NCBI GenBank assembly: GCA_900112785.1
Contig: FONB01000008.1
Span: 62,001-126,000 of the forward strand
Length of the DNA: 64,000 nt
DNA from: Phytobacter palmae
GTDB taxonomy: Bacteria > Pseudomonadota > Gammaproteobacteria > Enterobacterales > Enterobacteriaceae
Direction: 5' to 3'
Shown: piece after piece, positions 27,522 to 35,825 of the stretch
Position numbering within the stretch: the first letter of the stretch is position 1
Layout: each line of letters starts with the position of its first letter
Made by a program: the position numbers and the translations under genes
Notes under the pieces: model-generated
Told to the model about the DNA's origin: nothing
The model's input: the letters and a program-made list of their open reading frames with translations, nothing else
Database searches by the model: none

Positions 27522-28353
27522 GTTGTTATTGATAAGTTCACTGCTCCTGACGATGAATATGACGGTGGCGCAGGCGGTTGAAAAAAGCCCTGATGCAGAA
27601 ACTGTGGAAGTTGTGGTGAATGCAAACGGGTTCCCGTTTAGCTTTGTAGACGATAATAATAATATTACTGGTTACGACGGTGAATTATTAAAGATTATTG
27701 ACCAGAAGCTCATCCACTATAAATTCCATTTTAATGCGGTCTCGCGTGATGCAATGATCGTTGGCTTATCCACCGGCGCGTATACTCTGGCGGCAGACCA
27801 TTTTTATCTGACAAAAGAGCGCGCTGCGCAATACGCTTACTCTGGCCAGCCTTCGGGCATTAGCGACCTGCGTTTAATTGTGCGTAACAATGAAAACGAT
27901 ATTCATACGCTGGCCGATCTGGCAAGCGGTAAGAAGAAACTGGTGCCGATTCATACGTCCGATGCGCGCTATACCGTGATTGATAACTACAACAAAAAGC
28001 ACCCAGACCAGCAAATCAATCTGCAGCCGAACGGTGAGCAGTCCGCGGCGGATATTTTCAAAGCCGTGGCTTCTGGTGAATACGATGCGGCTATCTATCC
28101 CATCGGTGCGTTGCTGGCGTTAAACAAAGCCCTGAACCTGAATCTGAAAGCCTCGGAGTCTGTCGGCCTGTTCCCTAATGTCTATTTATACAAAAAGAGT
28201 GCCGATCCGAAACTGATCAAAGCTATCGACACCGAACTTGAAGCCCTTAAAAAAGATGGCACGCTCGCCGCGTTGTCCCGCAAGTGGTATGACGAAGATG
28301 TCTACGCTCTGCCGGGTGCAGAAAATGTCAAAGTGAACACCGACTGGGAATAA
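27508..28353 (+). CDS. Amino-acid ABC importer substrate-binding protein (SBP family 3)
   Basis: A 281-residue periplasmic protein with a signal peptide ending near VAQA|VEKS. It belongs to the family-3 amino-acid binding proteins: FPFSFVDDNNNITGYDGELLKII is the classic first lobe motif, and TLADLASGKKKLVPIHTSDARYTV replaces the usual L-GKxVgVqxGT strand. That replacement, and the residues after it, differ from arginine or glutamine binders, so the ligand may be unusual. The start at 27508 gives the signal peptide. Confidence 0.9.
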   Translation: MFKNKLLLISSLLLTMNMTVAQAVEKSPDAETVEVVVNANGFPFSFVDDNNNITGYDGELLKIIDQKLIHYKFHFNAVSRDAMIVGLSTGAYTLAADHFYLTKERAAQYAYSGQPSGISDLRLIVRNNENDIHTLADLASGKKKLVPIHTSDARYTVIDNYNKKHPDQQINLQPNGEQSAADIFKAVASGEYDAAIYPIGALLALNKALNLNLKASESVGLFPNVYLYKKSADPKLIKAIDTELEALKKDGTLAALSRKWYDEDVYALPGAENVKVNTDWE

Positions 28354-28376
28354 TCGTACAAGGGGAGTGCTGTCTG

Positions 28377-28898
28377 ATGAGTACAAAACAGCCCGCTTCG
28401 GCGCATAACGCGCCGACCCTGGACGATGAGGTTACCCTGGCATTGCGTGCCATTACCGAAAAGCGCGCTGCCACGCTTGGCTATTTGCTTGATGAATCCC
28501 GGCAACGCAATCAATCCGACGATTATGCACGTGACGCAATCCGCCGTTATGGCCGTGATATCGGGCACGCCGTGCGCGCGAAGATGCGTAATGGCGACGA
28601 TTTACAGGAATTTGCCACTGTGTTTACCCGTGGGCTGGAGTCGCAGGTTTACGAAATGGAGACCGTTTCGGCCAGCCCGTCAGAGTTTATTGTGCTGTTC
28701 CATTATTGCCCTTACGTCAATTGCTGGCGTCAGCAGGGGCGCGATGCCCACCAGATAGAGACGCTGTGTGATATCTGCATGGAAGGGGATCATGCGTTAA
28801 CCGATGCGTTTAAGGGCATGCAGTTAACGGTTGAAGCTGCGCTGGCGCGGGGGGATGCTGCCTGTCGCCTGCGTTTCTACCAGACTCAGGAGGCGTAA
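28377..28898 (+). CDS. L-2-amino-thiazoline-4-carboxylate hydrolase-family protein
   Basis: A 173-residue protein resembling the ATC hydrolase family (ATC_hydrolase). The pseudomonad enzyme opens the thiazoline ring of ATC on the way to cysteine. Conserved residues visible here are Cys and His in FHYCPYVNCW (about 107-116) and the LCDICMEGDHAL block (about 129-140), typical of the family's Cys-rich core. It follows the binding protein by 23 bases with an AGGGGAG site, and its stop overlaps the next gene (TAATG). The context suggests it opens or binds an imported sulfur heterocycle; activity is not proven. Confidence 0.75.
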   Translation: MSTKQPASAHNAPTLDDEVTLALRAITEKRAATLGYLLDESRQRNQSDDYARDAIRRYGRDIGHAVRAKMRNGDDLQEFATVFTRGLESQVYEMETVSASPSEFIVLFHYCPYVNCWRQQGRDAHQIETLCDICMEGDHALTDAFKGMQLTVEAALARGDAACRLRFYQTQEA

Positions 28899-29650
28899 TG
28901 ACAACATTAAAATGGGATCATGCCGTTCAGTTTGTTAACCATCCGCAAGAGGCAATCACAATTTTTACCGCACAGAGGCTCAACGCGCTTGCCGGTGGGC
29001 GGCACCCTGGCTGGGGTACCTGGAATGCGCTTAGTTACTTTGGTCTCACCTATATTGAATTCCTCGCTATCTATGACCAGGCTGAACTGGCGTCGGCGCA
29101 GACCGATTTTTTGCTCTCCCGCGATGCGGCTCAACTATTGCCGGAAAACCAGGCGCTGCATCGGGTGGCGCTGCGCACAGACGATATTGATCGCACGCAT
29201 GCGGATTTGCGCAGTAAAGGGTTGCAGGTCTCGGCCATTGTCGACGGCCAGCGTAACGACCCGCAGGGTAATGTGATTAGCTGGCGCATCTTTACCATCG
29301 AGGGGAATTTTAACGGCCTGCCTTATCCTTTTATTTTGCAATGGGGTGAGGACGATGACGCCCGGCTGGCGCGACTACGTGCTCAGGGGCTCAACGCGCC
29401 ACATTCTGCAGGCGAGGTGATATTACAAAGCGCCATTTTTGACGTGCAGGATCCGCAGGCTGTGCGAGCGCACTGGCACGCATTGTTCGGTTTCAACGAG
29501 TTGCCGGAGGGGCTGGCGGTAGGTGAACAGAAATTTATCTTTCGCCAGAGCAGCGCTAATCGGCTAGTCGAACTGGTCTTTAACGTCTCTGATCCGGCGC
29601 TGAAAGGCCAACATTTTCGTGTGGGTAACGGCGAATATCGCTTTCAATAA
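28898..29650 (+). CDS. VOC (glyoxalase-like) protein
   Basis: A 250-residue protein of the glyoxalase-like domain type (Glyoxalase_5 resembling). It starts with LKWDHAVQFVNHPQEAI, the usual first metal-ligand His of VOC folds. It continues with GTWNALSYFGLTYIEFLAI and FPFI-like LPYPFILQWGED. Two halves of VOC modules are likely (about 5-150 and 165-250). The specific reaction is unknown; lyase, dioxygenase and isomerase are all possible. Translation is coupled to the ATC-hydrolase-like gene by one overlapping base. Confidence 0.75.
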   Translation: MTTLKWDHAVQFVNHPQEAITIFTAQRLNALAGGRHPGWGTWNALSYFGLTYIEFLAIYDQAELASAQTDFLLSRDAAQLLPENQALHRVALRTDDIDRTHADLRSKGLQVSAIVDGQRNDPQGNVISWRIFTIEGNFNGLPYPFILQWGEDDDARLARLRAQGLNAPHSAGEVILQSAIFDVQDPQAVRAHWHALFGFNELPEGLAVGEQKFIFRQSSANRLVELVFNVSDPALKGQHFRVGNGEYRFQ

Positions 29651-29663
29651 GGAGGAGCGGCAC

Positions 29664-30467
29664 ATGGCAAAAGTCCATTTTATTGGTGCCGGGCAAATGG
29701 CAGAGGCGATCATTCGCGCCTCGCTGGCGGCGGGAACACTCCGTGCGCAGGACATTTCGCTTGAAGATATTGACCCTGACCGTATCGCATTGCTCTCTGA
29801 TCGTTATGGTCTGGCACAGGCGCGGCAGCGCGAGCATCTGCCGGGCGAAGCCGCGCTGGTGGTGCTGGGAATTCGTCCACAGGACGATTTAGCCAGTGTA
29901 GCCGCGCATATTCAGCCATATCTTTCTGCCACAACGACAGTCGTTTCTCTGATTGCCGGGGTGACACTGCGCCAACTGGAAGCCGTGTTGGGGGCGGGAA
30001 CATCCATTGCCCGGGTCATTCCCAATACGCTCACCGATACCGGGTTTGGCTACAGTGGAGTGGTTCTCAATGCGCAGGCGAGCGCCGAACAGGTGGAACC
30101 GTTTCTCAATGGCTTTGGCAAGGTGCTCTACCTGCCGGAACGGCTTATCGATATTTTTACCGGCTTTGGCGTCGCCGGACCGAACTACATTTATTACTTT
30201 ATCGAGTCGTTTACCGATGCGGGCGTACTGGCCGGTCTGTCTCGTGCTCAGGCAAGCGAGGTAGTACTGGAAAATCTGCTGGGGTCGGTGGAGATGTTGC
30301 GACGGAGCCAGAAACATCCACGGCAGCTTCTGGATATTAACAATTCGCCGGCAGGCGTCGGGATTCATGGGTTATATGAGCTTAATAACAGCGATTTTGC
30401 CGCAGGTCTGCAACGCAGCGTGCTGGCGGCGGTAAAACGCACCCGTGAGCTGGGTGAGGCACATTAA
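29664..30467 (+). CDS. Pyrroline-5-carboxylate reductase-like protein
   Basis: A 267-residue ProC-family protein. The NADPH loop is FIGAGQMAEAII at 5-16, and the family signature NIN-like stretch GPNYIYYFIESFTDAGVLAGLSRAQA is present with the C-terminal SPAGVGIHGLYELN. In the canonical enzyme the last motif reads SPGGTT, so the substrate pocket differs. Housekeeping proC is expected elsewhere, so this copy may reduce another cyclic imine, for example a thiazoline carboxylate. It follows the VOC gene after 13 bases with a GGAGGAG site. Confidence 0.82.
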   Translation: MAKVHFIGAGQMAEAIIRASLAAGTLRAQDISLEDIDPDRIALLSDRYGLAQARQREHLPGEAALVVLGIRPQDDLASVAAHIQPYLSATTTVVSLIAGVTLRQLEAVLGAGTSIARVIPNTLTDTGFGYSGVVLNAQASAEQVEPFLNGFGKVLYLPERLIDIFTGFGVAGPNYIYYFIESFTDAGVLAGLSRAQASEVVLENLLGSVEMLRRSQKHPRQLLDINNSPAGVGIHGLYELNNSDFAAGLQRSVLAAVKRTRELGEAH

Positions 30468-30488
30468 ACGTAATCAGGAGCGATTGCT

Positions 30489-31376
30489 ATGAAGAGAAAA
30501 AATACCTTTATTCTTGCCGGGCTGCTTTGCGTGATGGGGGCGTTGAGCACGTCTGCGGTCTGGGCGGTTACGCCCAAATCCCCGATTGCCTGGGGGGAGC
30601 GCTGGAAAAAATTACCGCCAACACCAGCTCCTGTGGCCGGGCTTAAATCGGCGTATGCCAGCGTAAACGGAATTCAACTCTATTACGCAACAGCCGGAGA
30701 GGGGAAGCCTGTGGTGTTACTCCACGGCGGGCTGGCGAATTCTGATTACTGGGGCAAGCAAGTTGCCGCCCTGGCAAAAAATCATAAAGTGATCGTCGTC
30801 GACAGTCGGGGACATGGACGTAGCACGCGCGACGAACGGCCTTACAGCTACGACTTAATGAGTGATGATGTCGTGGCATTGCTCGATTACCTGAATATTC
30901 AGAAAGCGGATATTGTCGGCTGGAGCGACGGCGGGATTATTGGTATCGATCTCGCTATTCGCCATCCGACCCGCGTGAACCGTATTTTTTCCTTTGCCCC
31001 CAACACCAAAACCAGCGGTGTGAAACCGGATACGGAGAAGAACCCGGTCTTTGCCCGCTATATCGAGCGGGCGGGTAATGAGTACCGCAGGCTGTCCAGA
31101 ACCCCGGACCAGTACGATGCCTTTGTCGATCAGATAAGCCATATGTGGGCAACGCAGCCCAACTGGAGCGATGAGGATCTTAAGAAAATCACCAGCCCTG
31201 TGCTGATTGTCGATGGCGATCATGATGAGGCCATTGTGCGCGAGCATCTGGAATATATCGCCAATACGATCCCGAAAGCCGGATTGCTGATTTTGCCGAA
31301 CACCAGCCATTTCGCGTTTATTCAGGCACCGAAGGAGTTCAACGATGCCATCCTGAACTTTATCGATTACAAATAA
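30489..31376 (+). CDS. Exported alpha/beta hydrolase
   Basis: A 295-residue hydrolase with a signal peptide (MKRKNTFILAGLLCVMGALSTSAVWA). The oxyanion HGGLANSDYW, the nucleophile elbow GWSDGG with the catalytic Ser, the acid in DGDHDE and the catalytic His in NTSHFAF are all present. It should act in the periplasm and so could release the imported compound from an ester, thioester or amide conjugate. It is the last gene of the cluster, 21 bases after the reductase, and is followed by a terminator. Confidence 0.85.
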   Translation: MKRKNTFILAGLLCVMGALSTSAVWAVTPKSPIAWGERWKKLPPTPAPVAGLKSAYASVNGIQLYYATAGEGKPVVLLHGGLANSDYWGKQVAALAKNHKVIVVDSRGHGRSTRDERPYSYDLMSDDVVALLDYLNIQKADIVGWSDGGIIGIDLAIRHPTRVNRIFSFAPNTKTSGVKPDTEKNPVFARYIERAGNEYRRLSRTPDQYDAFVDQISHMWATQPNWSDEDLKKITSPVLIVDGDHDEAIVREHLEYIANTIPKAGLLILPNTSHFAFIQAPKEFNDAILNFIDYK

Positions 31377-31380
31377 GATT

Positions 31381-31400
31381 AAGGTCGGGCAACCGGCCTT
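31381..31400 (+). terminator. Terminator of the second import cluster
   Basis: Stem AAGGTCGG / CCGGCCTT (one G-T pair) with loop GCAA, five bases after the hydrolase stop codon. The downstream T-run is poor. Confidence 0.7.
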
Positions 31401-31527
31401 AACACCTCTTCTTTTGCGTGCTGATTTATGTCCGGGCTTTTTGGCCCCACCTGACAAATAATATGATTTAACAAAAGGTTGGCGATAACAATTTCACTGA
31501 ACCTCTCTGAACAGGGAAAAGGTATAA

Positions 31528-31770
31528 ATGAATCTGGCAACCTTTCCTGGTAAACAGGTGCCTGGCATATAAACGGCTTTCCAACAGGACAGTGTGGTTA
31601 TCCATGTCTGCGGTGTTTTTATTCAGTCGGATAACAATCTGCGGGGTTACTTTCCAAAAGGGCATACCTTTACGGCAGGGGAGTTAGCAATCCTGCATCG
31701 GGATAACCTTTCGGGTGTTGATGAATTCGGTGCGGCAATCTGCGTATATCGCGCTGCGCGATATGCCTGA
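31528..31770 (+). pseudogene. Remnant of a regulator-like gene (possibly AraC type)
   Basis: From an ATG with a good Shine-Dalgarno (AGGGAAAAGG) the frame reads MNLATFPGKQVPGI, then TAA at 31570, then continues coding-like (QDSVVIHVCGVFIQ ... HTFTAGELAILHRDN) until TGA at 31768. The pattern of a short strand, a turn and ELAILH is reminiscent of the N-terminal cupin part of AraC-type regulators such as GadX or HilC. No intact DNA-binding domain follows; further broken fragments may extend to about 32130. I regard it as a decayed gene; the family call is weak. Confidence 0.35.
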
Positions 31771-32201
31771 ACCTGAATCGAAAGATGCGGTAAATAAAGT
31801 TGGTGTATTGATCACGATGGCCAACGAGCAGCACATACAACAATGCTGGCGTTTTATCTTCGGTTGAGGGTGATATTTCCCTCATCACCTTCCGGAATTG
31901 TTCAAAGCCCGACTGCAAAAACGTAATCCACACTGCTTTTTTGCCATGGATGAAGGTGCTCACTATACGTTTGAGCGAGCGATAGAATGGAACTACACCA
32001 ATCGACAGCTAGTCTGTTCTGAGTCAAAAAGAACACTACGCTCGTTTTTGCGATGTTTCTACCGGAGCCTGAAAGTGCGAACACTGTCTGGCCCGTCCGG
32101 GAAAGAGACTGGCTTTTGCGTTATGTGCTAAAGGCGCACTGCGGTACAAAAACGACAGTATACTCACCGGAGCGTATTTCCCCTTCTGATAGCTGAGTGC
32201 C
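31771..32201. other. Rest of the gap before the DUF3750 gene
   Basis: I see no intact gene. Several short frames are interrupted by stops. It looks like decayed coding sequence continuous with the regulator remnant. Confidence 0.4.
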
Positions 32202-32975
32202 ATGACCCCGATTAAAACCCTTTGCCTGTGTATTCTTTGCATCATTGTGCTCTCTCTTATTGCCAGTCTCGCTCAGGCTATGCATCAGCGAGACTCGCGA
32301 GCGCAGGAGGGCTGGTGGTCTGCCAGGCGTGACTCTTCCGGCATGGCGCCCGACGCCCGGCAATTTGCTCAGCTGGCAATTGTTCAGGTTTATGTCGCCC
32401 CGACGTGGGGCTGGAAAGGCGTGGTGGCCGTCCATCCATGGATCGTCTTTAAGCGGGCGGGGGAAACGGAATATAACCGCTATGAGGTGATAAGCTGGGG
32501 CGGCGGCGAAAAAGTGCGGCGTAACCGCAATGCGCCGGATGGCTACTGGTACGGGGCGAAACCCCGTCTGCTTGTTGAACACCGGGGCGCGCAAGCTGAG
32601 GCGATGATCCCGCAGATTGAAGCGGCTATCGCCTCCTACCCGTGGCCGGATACCTACCACGCCTGGCCCGGTCCAAACAGCAATACATTTATCGCTCATA
32701 TTGGTCGCCAGGTGCCGGATCTGAAACTGGATATGCCCGCTAATGCGGTGGGTAAAGATTTTCGCTCATTGCTCAACCCCGTCGGTTTACCTCCGTCCGG
32801 GCGCGGTATACAGGTGTCACTGTTGGGTGTTGCGGGCATCACTCTGGGGGCCGAAGAGGGGTTTGAGCTTAACTTACTTGGTCTGAGCATGGGAGTCGAT
32901 TTCACGCCGTTGCGGTTACGACTACCGTTTATTGGCGGGGTGGGCCGCGATAATCTGCAAAACAGCGAATCGTAA
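32202..32975 (+). CDS. DUF3750-family membrane-anchored protein
   Basis: A 257-residue protein with one N-terminal hydrophobic helix (TLCLCILCIIVLSLIASLAQA) that is either a signal peptide or an anchor. The rest fits DUF3750: AIVQVYVAPTWGWKGVVAVHPWIVFK, WYGAKPRLLVEHRG and YHAWPGPNSNTFIAHIGRQVP. The conserved His and the PNSNTF motif resemble a hydrolase-like pocket, but function is unknown. No close operon partner is visible; pagP lies 420 bases downstream. Confidence 0.8.
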   Translation: MTPIKTLCLCILCIIVLSLIASLAQAMHQRDSRAQEGWWSARRDSSGMAPDARQFAQLAIVQVYVAPTWGWKGVVAVHPWIVFKRAGETEYNRYEVISWGGGEKVRRNRNAPDGYWYGAKPRLLVEHRGAQAEAMIPQIEAAIASYPWPDTYHAWPGPNSNTFIAHIGRQVPDLKLDMPANAVGKDFRSLLNPVGLPPSGRGIQVSLLGVAGITLGAEEGFELNLLGLSMGVDFTPLRLRLPFIGGVGRDNLQNSES

Positions 32976-33395
32976 GGCGACAGGATGCGATATTTTCAGG
33001 GTATTTCCTCGCAACGCTCCGTGATTTGCAACCATATCACGGCATCCGTCTTCGCCTGCCATCTGCGGTAATCGTCCATTATGCCCGCTCCTTGCATCGC
33101 ACTGCGTCTTACGCTCAGTTCAAAAATAGTTACAACATACCAAAGCAGCAGACTACCTTGCCATCCTCTGATCCTTTTGATCCTTTATCTGGAAAATGCC
33201 GATTTTGCTGGTGATTGCCGCCACGCTTGTTTAAAGATTACTACGCTTATTAAGAACCATCTGTTTCCCGGAAAATACCTGAAATTTATGTTTTGTTTAA
33301 TGTGGCAAATGTAGGGTTTATCGCCTTAAAACGAGTAACTGAAAGTAGACAGCGATGTTTTATTTCAGAATGATAAAAGTATTATGAGGTGTTAG
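32976..33395. other. Gap between DUF3750 gene and pagP
   Basis: I see no gene. The last 130 bases are AT-rich, as expected for a promoter region of pagP, but I cannot name boxes with confidence. Confidence 0.4.
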
Positions 33396-33971
33396 ATGTT
33401 CAGGCTATTCATTGTGTGCTGGGCTATCGTATGGACAGCTTTCGTCCCGACTTATGCAGATGCGGCGATTTATGGCGAACAACGGATAGCGGAGTGGTGG
33501 GACGGGTTTAAACAAGATGTGACTGAAACCTGGGACCACCCACAGAATTATGATCTTTATTTACCCTTTCTCACCTGGCATAACCGTTTCACCTACGACA
33601 AAGAAAAAACGGACCGCTATAACGAGAGGCCCTGGGGCGGCGGTTTTGGTGTTTCCCGTTATAACGCCGACGGAAACTGGAGTTCGCTGTATGCCATGGC
33701 CTTTAAGGACTCACATAACAACTGGGAGCCTATTATTGGCTACGGCTGGGAGAAGGGCTGGTATCTGGATCAACGCCGCGATTTTCGTCTGGGGCTTGGT
33801 TTGACGGCGGCGGTAACCGCGCGACAAGATTTCGCTAATTATGTTCCTCTACCCGTCGTGCTGCCGCTGCTCTCTGCAAGCTATAAACAGGCCAGTGTGC
33901 AATTCACCTATATTCCCGGCACTTATAATAATGGCAATGTACTTTTCGCCTGGTTCCGCTACGGTTTTTAA
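33396..33971 (+). CDS. pagP: Lipid A palmitoyltransferase PagP
   Basis: PagP moves palmitate from phospholipid to lipid A in the outer membrane. The 191-residue protein has a signal peptide (to about YADA|AIYG) and the eight-strand barrel. Catalytic residues are visible: His in LTWHNRF, and Asp-Ser in [28 protein letters not shown] and [12 protein letters not shown] are almost identical to E. coli, while the N-terminal helix and strands near residue 125-150 diverge. In E. coli pagP lies elsewhere (beside cspE/dcuC), so this is either a relocated or a second copy. Confidence 0.92.
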   Translation: MFRLFIVCWAIVWTAFVPTYADAAIYGEQRIAEWWDGFKQDVTETWDHPQNYDLYLPFLTWHNRFTYDKEKTDRYNERPWGGGFGVSRYNADGNWSSLYAMAFKDSHNNWEPIIGYGWEKGWYLDQRRDFRLGLGLTAAVTARQDFANYVPLPVVLPLLSASYKQASVQFTYIPGTYNNGNVLFAWFRYGF

Positions 33972-34020
33972 GCGGTAGCGGATGATGCAAAAGGATGAAT
34001 AATCGTCGAATGTCATCACT

Positions 34021-34041
34021 GCGCCTTGCGGGATAAGGCGC
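34021..34041. repeat. Palindromic REP-like/terminator element after pagP
   Basis: GCGCCTT - GCGGGAT - AAGGCGC forms a perfect 7-base stem about 50 bases after pagP, without a T-tract. It resembles enterobacterial intergenic palindromes. Confidence 0.55.
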
Positions 34042-34223
34042 AATGCTTATCAGTGTGGCGCTCACCGGGTCTGAAGAGTAAGCGATAGCCGATCAAATTT
34101 CGTCACACTGTTGACGTTGCGTTGCACTATGAAATGTTATTTTATAACACTTACTGGCGGTTGCGGGCTGCCGGCATCTGGCGACTTATCAAACGACGTC
34201 TTCCTTTTTGAGGGCATTACCCT

Positions 34224-34475
34224 ATGAAAATCACTCAGATTTTAGCTATTTCGTTGTCGGTTGTTTCTGGTAGCGCCATGGCGTTTCAGGCGAAAGATAA
34301 AGACCCCGCTGAATTTACCCGCCAGCAGGTCCGTGGGGCAGAGTTTGCTATCTATGATCAGGCCATTAGCACGCAGGGAATGCCTGGTTTTAGCCAGCCG
34401 GGCAGCTGCGCGGCTACACCAGTGAGCGGCTGTAATTGTCCGTTCTGCACCATGTTGCGCAGCCAGCGCATCTGA
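34224..34475 (+). CDS. Small exported Cys-rich protein
   Basis: An 83-residue protein with a signal peptide (MKITQILAISLSVVSGSAMA). The mature part ends in CAATPVSGCNCPFCTMLRSQRI, with four cysteines of which CNCPFC is a compact cluster suited to disulfides or metal binding. I do not recognise the family; similar short exported proteins with a C-terminal Cys cluster occur in enterobacteria. The Shine-Dalgarno TGAGGGC is at 8-9 bases. It stands alone after pagP. Confidence 0.65.
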   Translation: MKITQILAISLSVVSGSAMAFQAKDKDPAEFTRQQVRGAEFAIYDQAISTQGMPGFSQPGSCAATPVSGCNCPFCTMLRSQRI

Positions 34476-34902
34476 TTCAGGTCTTACCGGGCATTAATAC
34501 ACTATGCAAAACGGTTCAGGCGTGCCTGTCGTGCCTGAGCCGTTAGCCTCGAACGGTCACGATGCTGTTCCTGCCAGTCTGTCGTTGTCTTAAAAAATAG
34601 ATGATTGGTCATACCGTCAATGCTCGATTTCATCAGCATCTGCCTGCTTTCGTCAGCTGTATGAGCTGCGCTATTCGTCGGGCTGGCCGCAGGCGTTAAC
34701 GTTTTTCTCCCGCCGCTTTTTTGATGTGAAGCGGCATAGGCTGCGCCCCGCTGAGGCTTACAAACTGCCGGGAACGCCATCGGCCAGCAACGCTGTGTTG
34801 AGGGGCTGACTGGGTTTGTCGGTTACAACGGCCTCAAGTCAACGCGTCATATGTGAAGGGGGTCGCCAGTGATGGTCTCAACTGGCGAACCGGAGGTCAC
34901 TT
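34476..34902. other. Gap before the SDR gene with a doubtful reverse-strand frame
   Basis: An open frame on the reverse strand at 34502-34780 ends in a basic, Gln/Arg-rich tail (DRSRLTAQARQARLNRFA) that looks like real protein, but its N-terminal part is poor and there is no clear Shine-Dalgarno. It may be a small protein starting at about 34639, or a remnant. Otherwise nothing. Confidence 0.3.
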
Positions 34903-35697
34903 TCAGGCTATCGGGTAGCGAGAGGCAGGGGTCCCGTTACGTGACGCGTTGAATAATGTCAGACGCGCCTCTTCCCAACGCTGCCACAGAGCAAGATCTT
35001 CTACCGGTGGAATAGTCACCAGCTCACCCTGATCCAGGCCGGCCAGCGCCGCATCCACCAGATTTTCAGTGGTCATGACCGAACCGGCAGGCAGTGAGTC
35101 CAGCGTGACGCCAGAGTGCCCCCAAATTTCTGTCGCCGTCGCGGCAGGTAAAACTGCCTGAATACGCACCGCACTTTCAGCAAATTCTTCCTGTAAACCA
35201 CGGGTGAAATTCAGTACCCAGGCTTTGGTGGCGCTGTATACGGCGCTGCCAGCCCGGGCGTGAAACGCCAGCACAGAAGCGATGTTGATAATGGTCCCGC
35301 GATTTTGTTCAACAAAGCGCGGCAGGACTGCCAGCGTAAGGCGCATCAGCGCCGTGGTATTGAGAGTATTGAGCGCCTCATGGGAGTCGGCGTCCGAGGA
35401 GAGAAACGGGGCGAGATTCGCGGCCCCGGCATTATTCACCAGCAGTTCAATGGCGCGCTCTTGCCGTAACGTCTCTTCAACGCGCTGTATACCTTCCGCT
35501 TTACTGAGATCGGCTATCAGCGTGGTCACGCGAACGCCGTAGCGTTTTTCCAGCTCGCCGGAGAGAGCCTGTAAGCGGTCTGCACGCCGGGCAACCAGTA
35601 CCAGGTCGTAATTGCGGGCCGCCAGTCGGTCGGCATAAACCGCGCCAATGCCGGATGATGCGCCAGTGATAAGCGCGGTAATGCGTTGCGTAGCCAT
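34903..35697 (-). CDS. Short-chain dehydrogenase/reductase
   Basis: A 264-residue classical SDR. The cofactor loop is TGASSGIG, NNAG follows the fourth strand, and the catalytic Ser (INIAS), Tyr and Lys (YSATK) are in place. The Arg-rich VARRADRLQ after strand 2 suggests NADPH use. ATG 35697 has a GAGGT site at the right distance; ATG 35703 is too close to it. It lies downstream of the HxlR gene on the same strand, and operator-like repeats precede it. Its substrate, perhaps a reactive aldehyde or quinone, is unknown. Confidence 0.9.
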   Translation of the reverse strand: MATQRITALITGASSGIGAVYADRLAARNYDLVLVARRADRLQALSGELEKRYGVRVTTLIADLSKAEGIQRVEETLRQERAIELLVNNAGAANLAPFLSSDADSHEALNTLNTTALMRLTLAVLPRFVEQNRGTIINIASVLAFHARAGSAVYSATKAWVLNFTRGLQEEFAESAVRIQAVLPAATATEIWGHSGVTLDSLPAGSVMTTENLVDAALAGLDQGELVTIPPVEDLALWQRWEEARLTLFNASRNGTPASRYPIA

Positions 35698-35731
35698 TGT
35701 CATACCTCGTCAAAACGAAAGGGAGATAAAA

Positions 35732-35785
35732 GGTTTTATAATGAAACCGAATTCAGAATGAGATATTTGGTTTTATAATGCAACC
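35732..35785. promoter_or_regulatory. Tandem operator-like repeats upstream of the SDR gene
   Basis: GGTTTTATAATGAAACC (35732-35748) and GGTTTTATAATGCAACC (35769-35785) are near-identical, partly palindromic (GGTT...AACC) and start 37 bases apart. A third, weaker copy GGTTTTATTATAAAACT is at 36306-36322, before the HxlR gene. The shared motif is a good candidate for the HxlR-family protein's binding site. Confidence 0.7.
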
Positions 35786-35825
35786 ATTTCAGGTGGCAAA
35801 ATGTGCGATCCGCCGAGGTATGGCG

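Noticed and set aside
33200-33395. Possible PhoP box ahead of pagP
   Set aside because: TGTTTA-like hexamers occur but not as a properly spaced direct repeat; AT-rich DNA gives such matches by chance.
34502-34780. Reverse-strand frame after the Cys-rich protein gene
   Set aside because: The C-terminal tail looks plausible, but the start is poor and there is no recognisable family, so it is not called as a gene.
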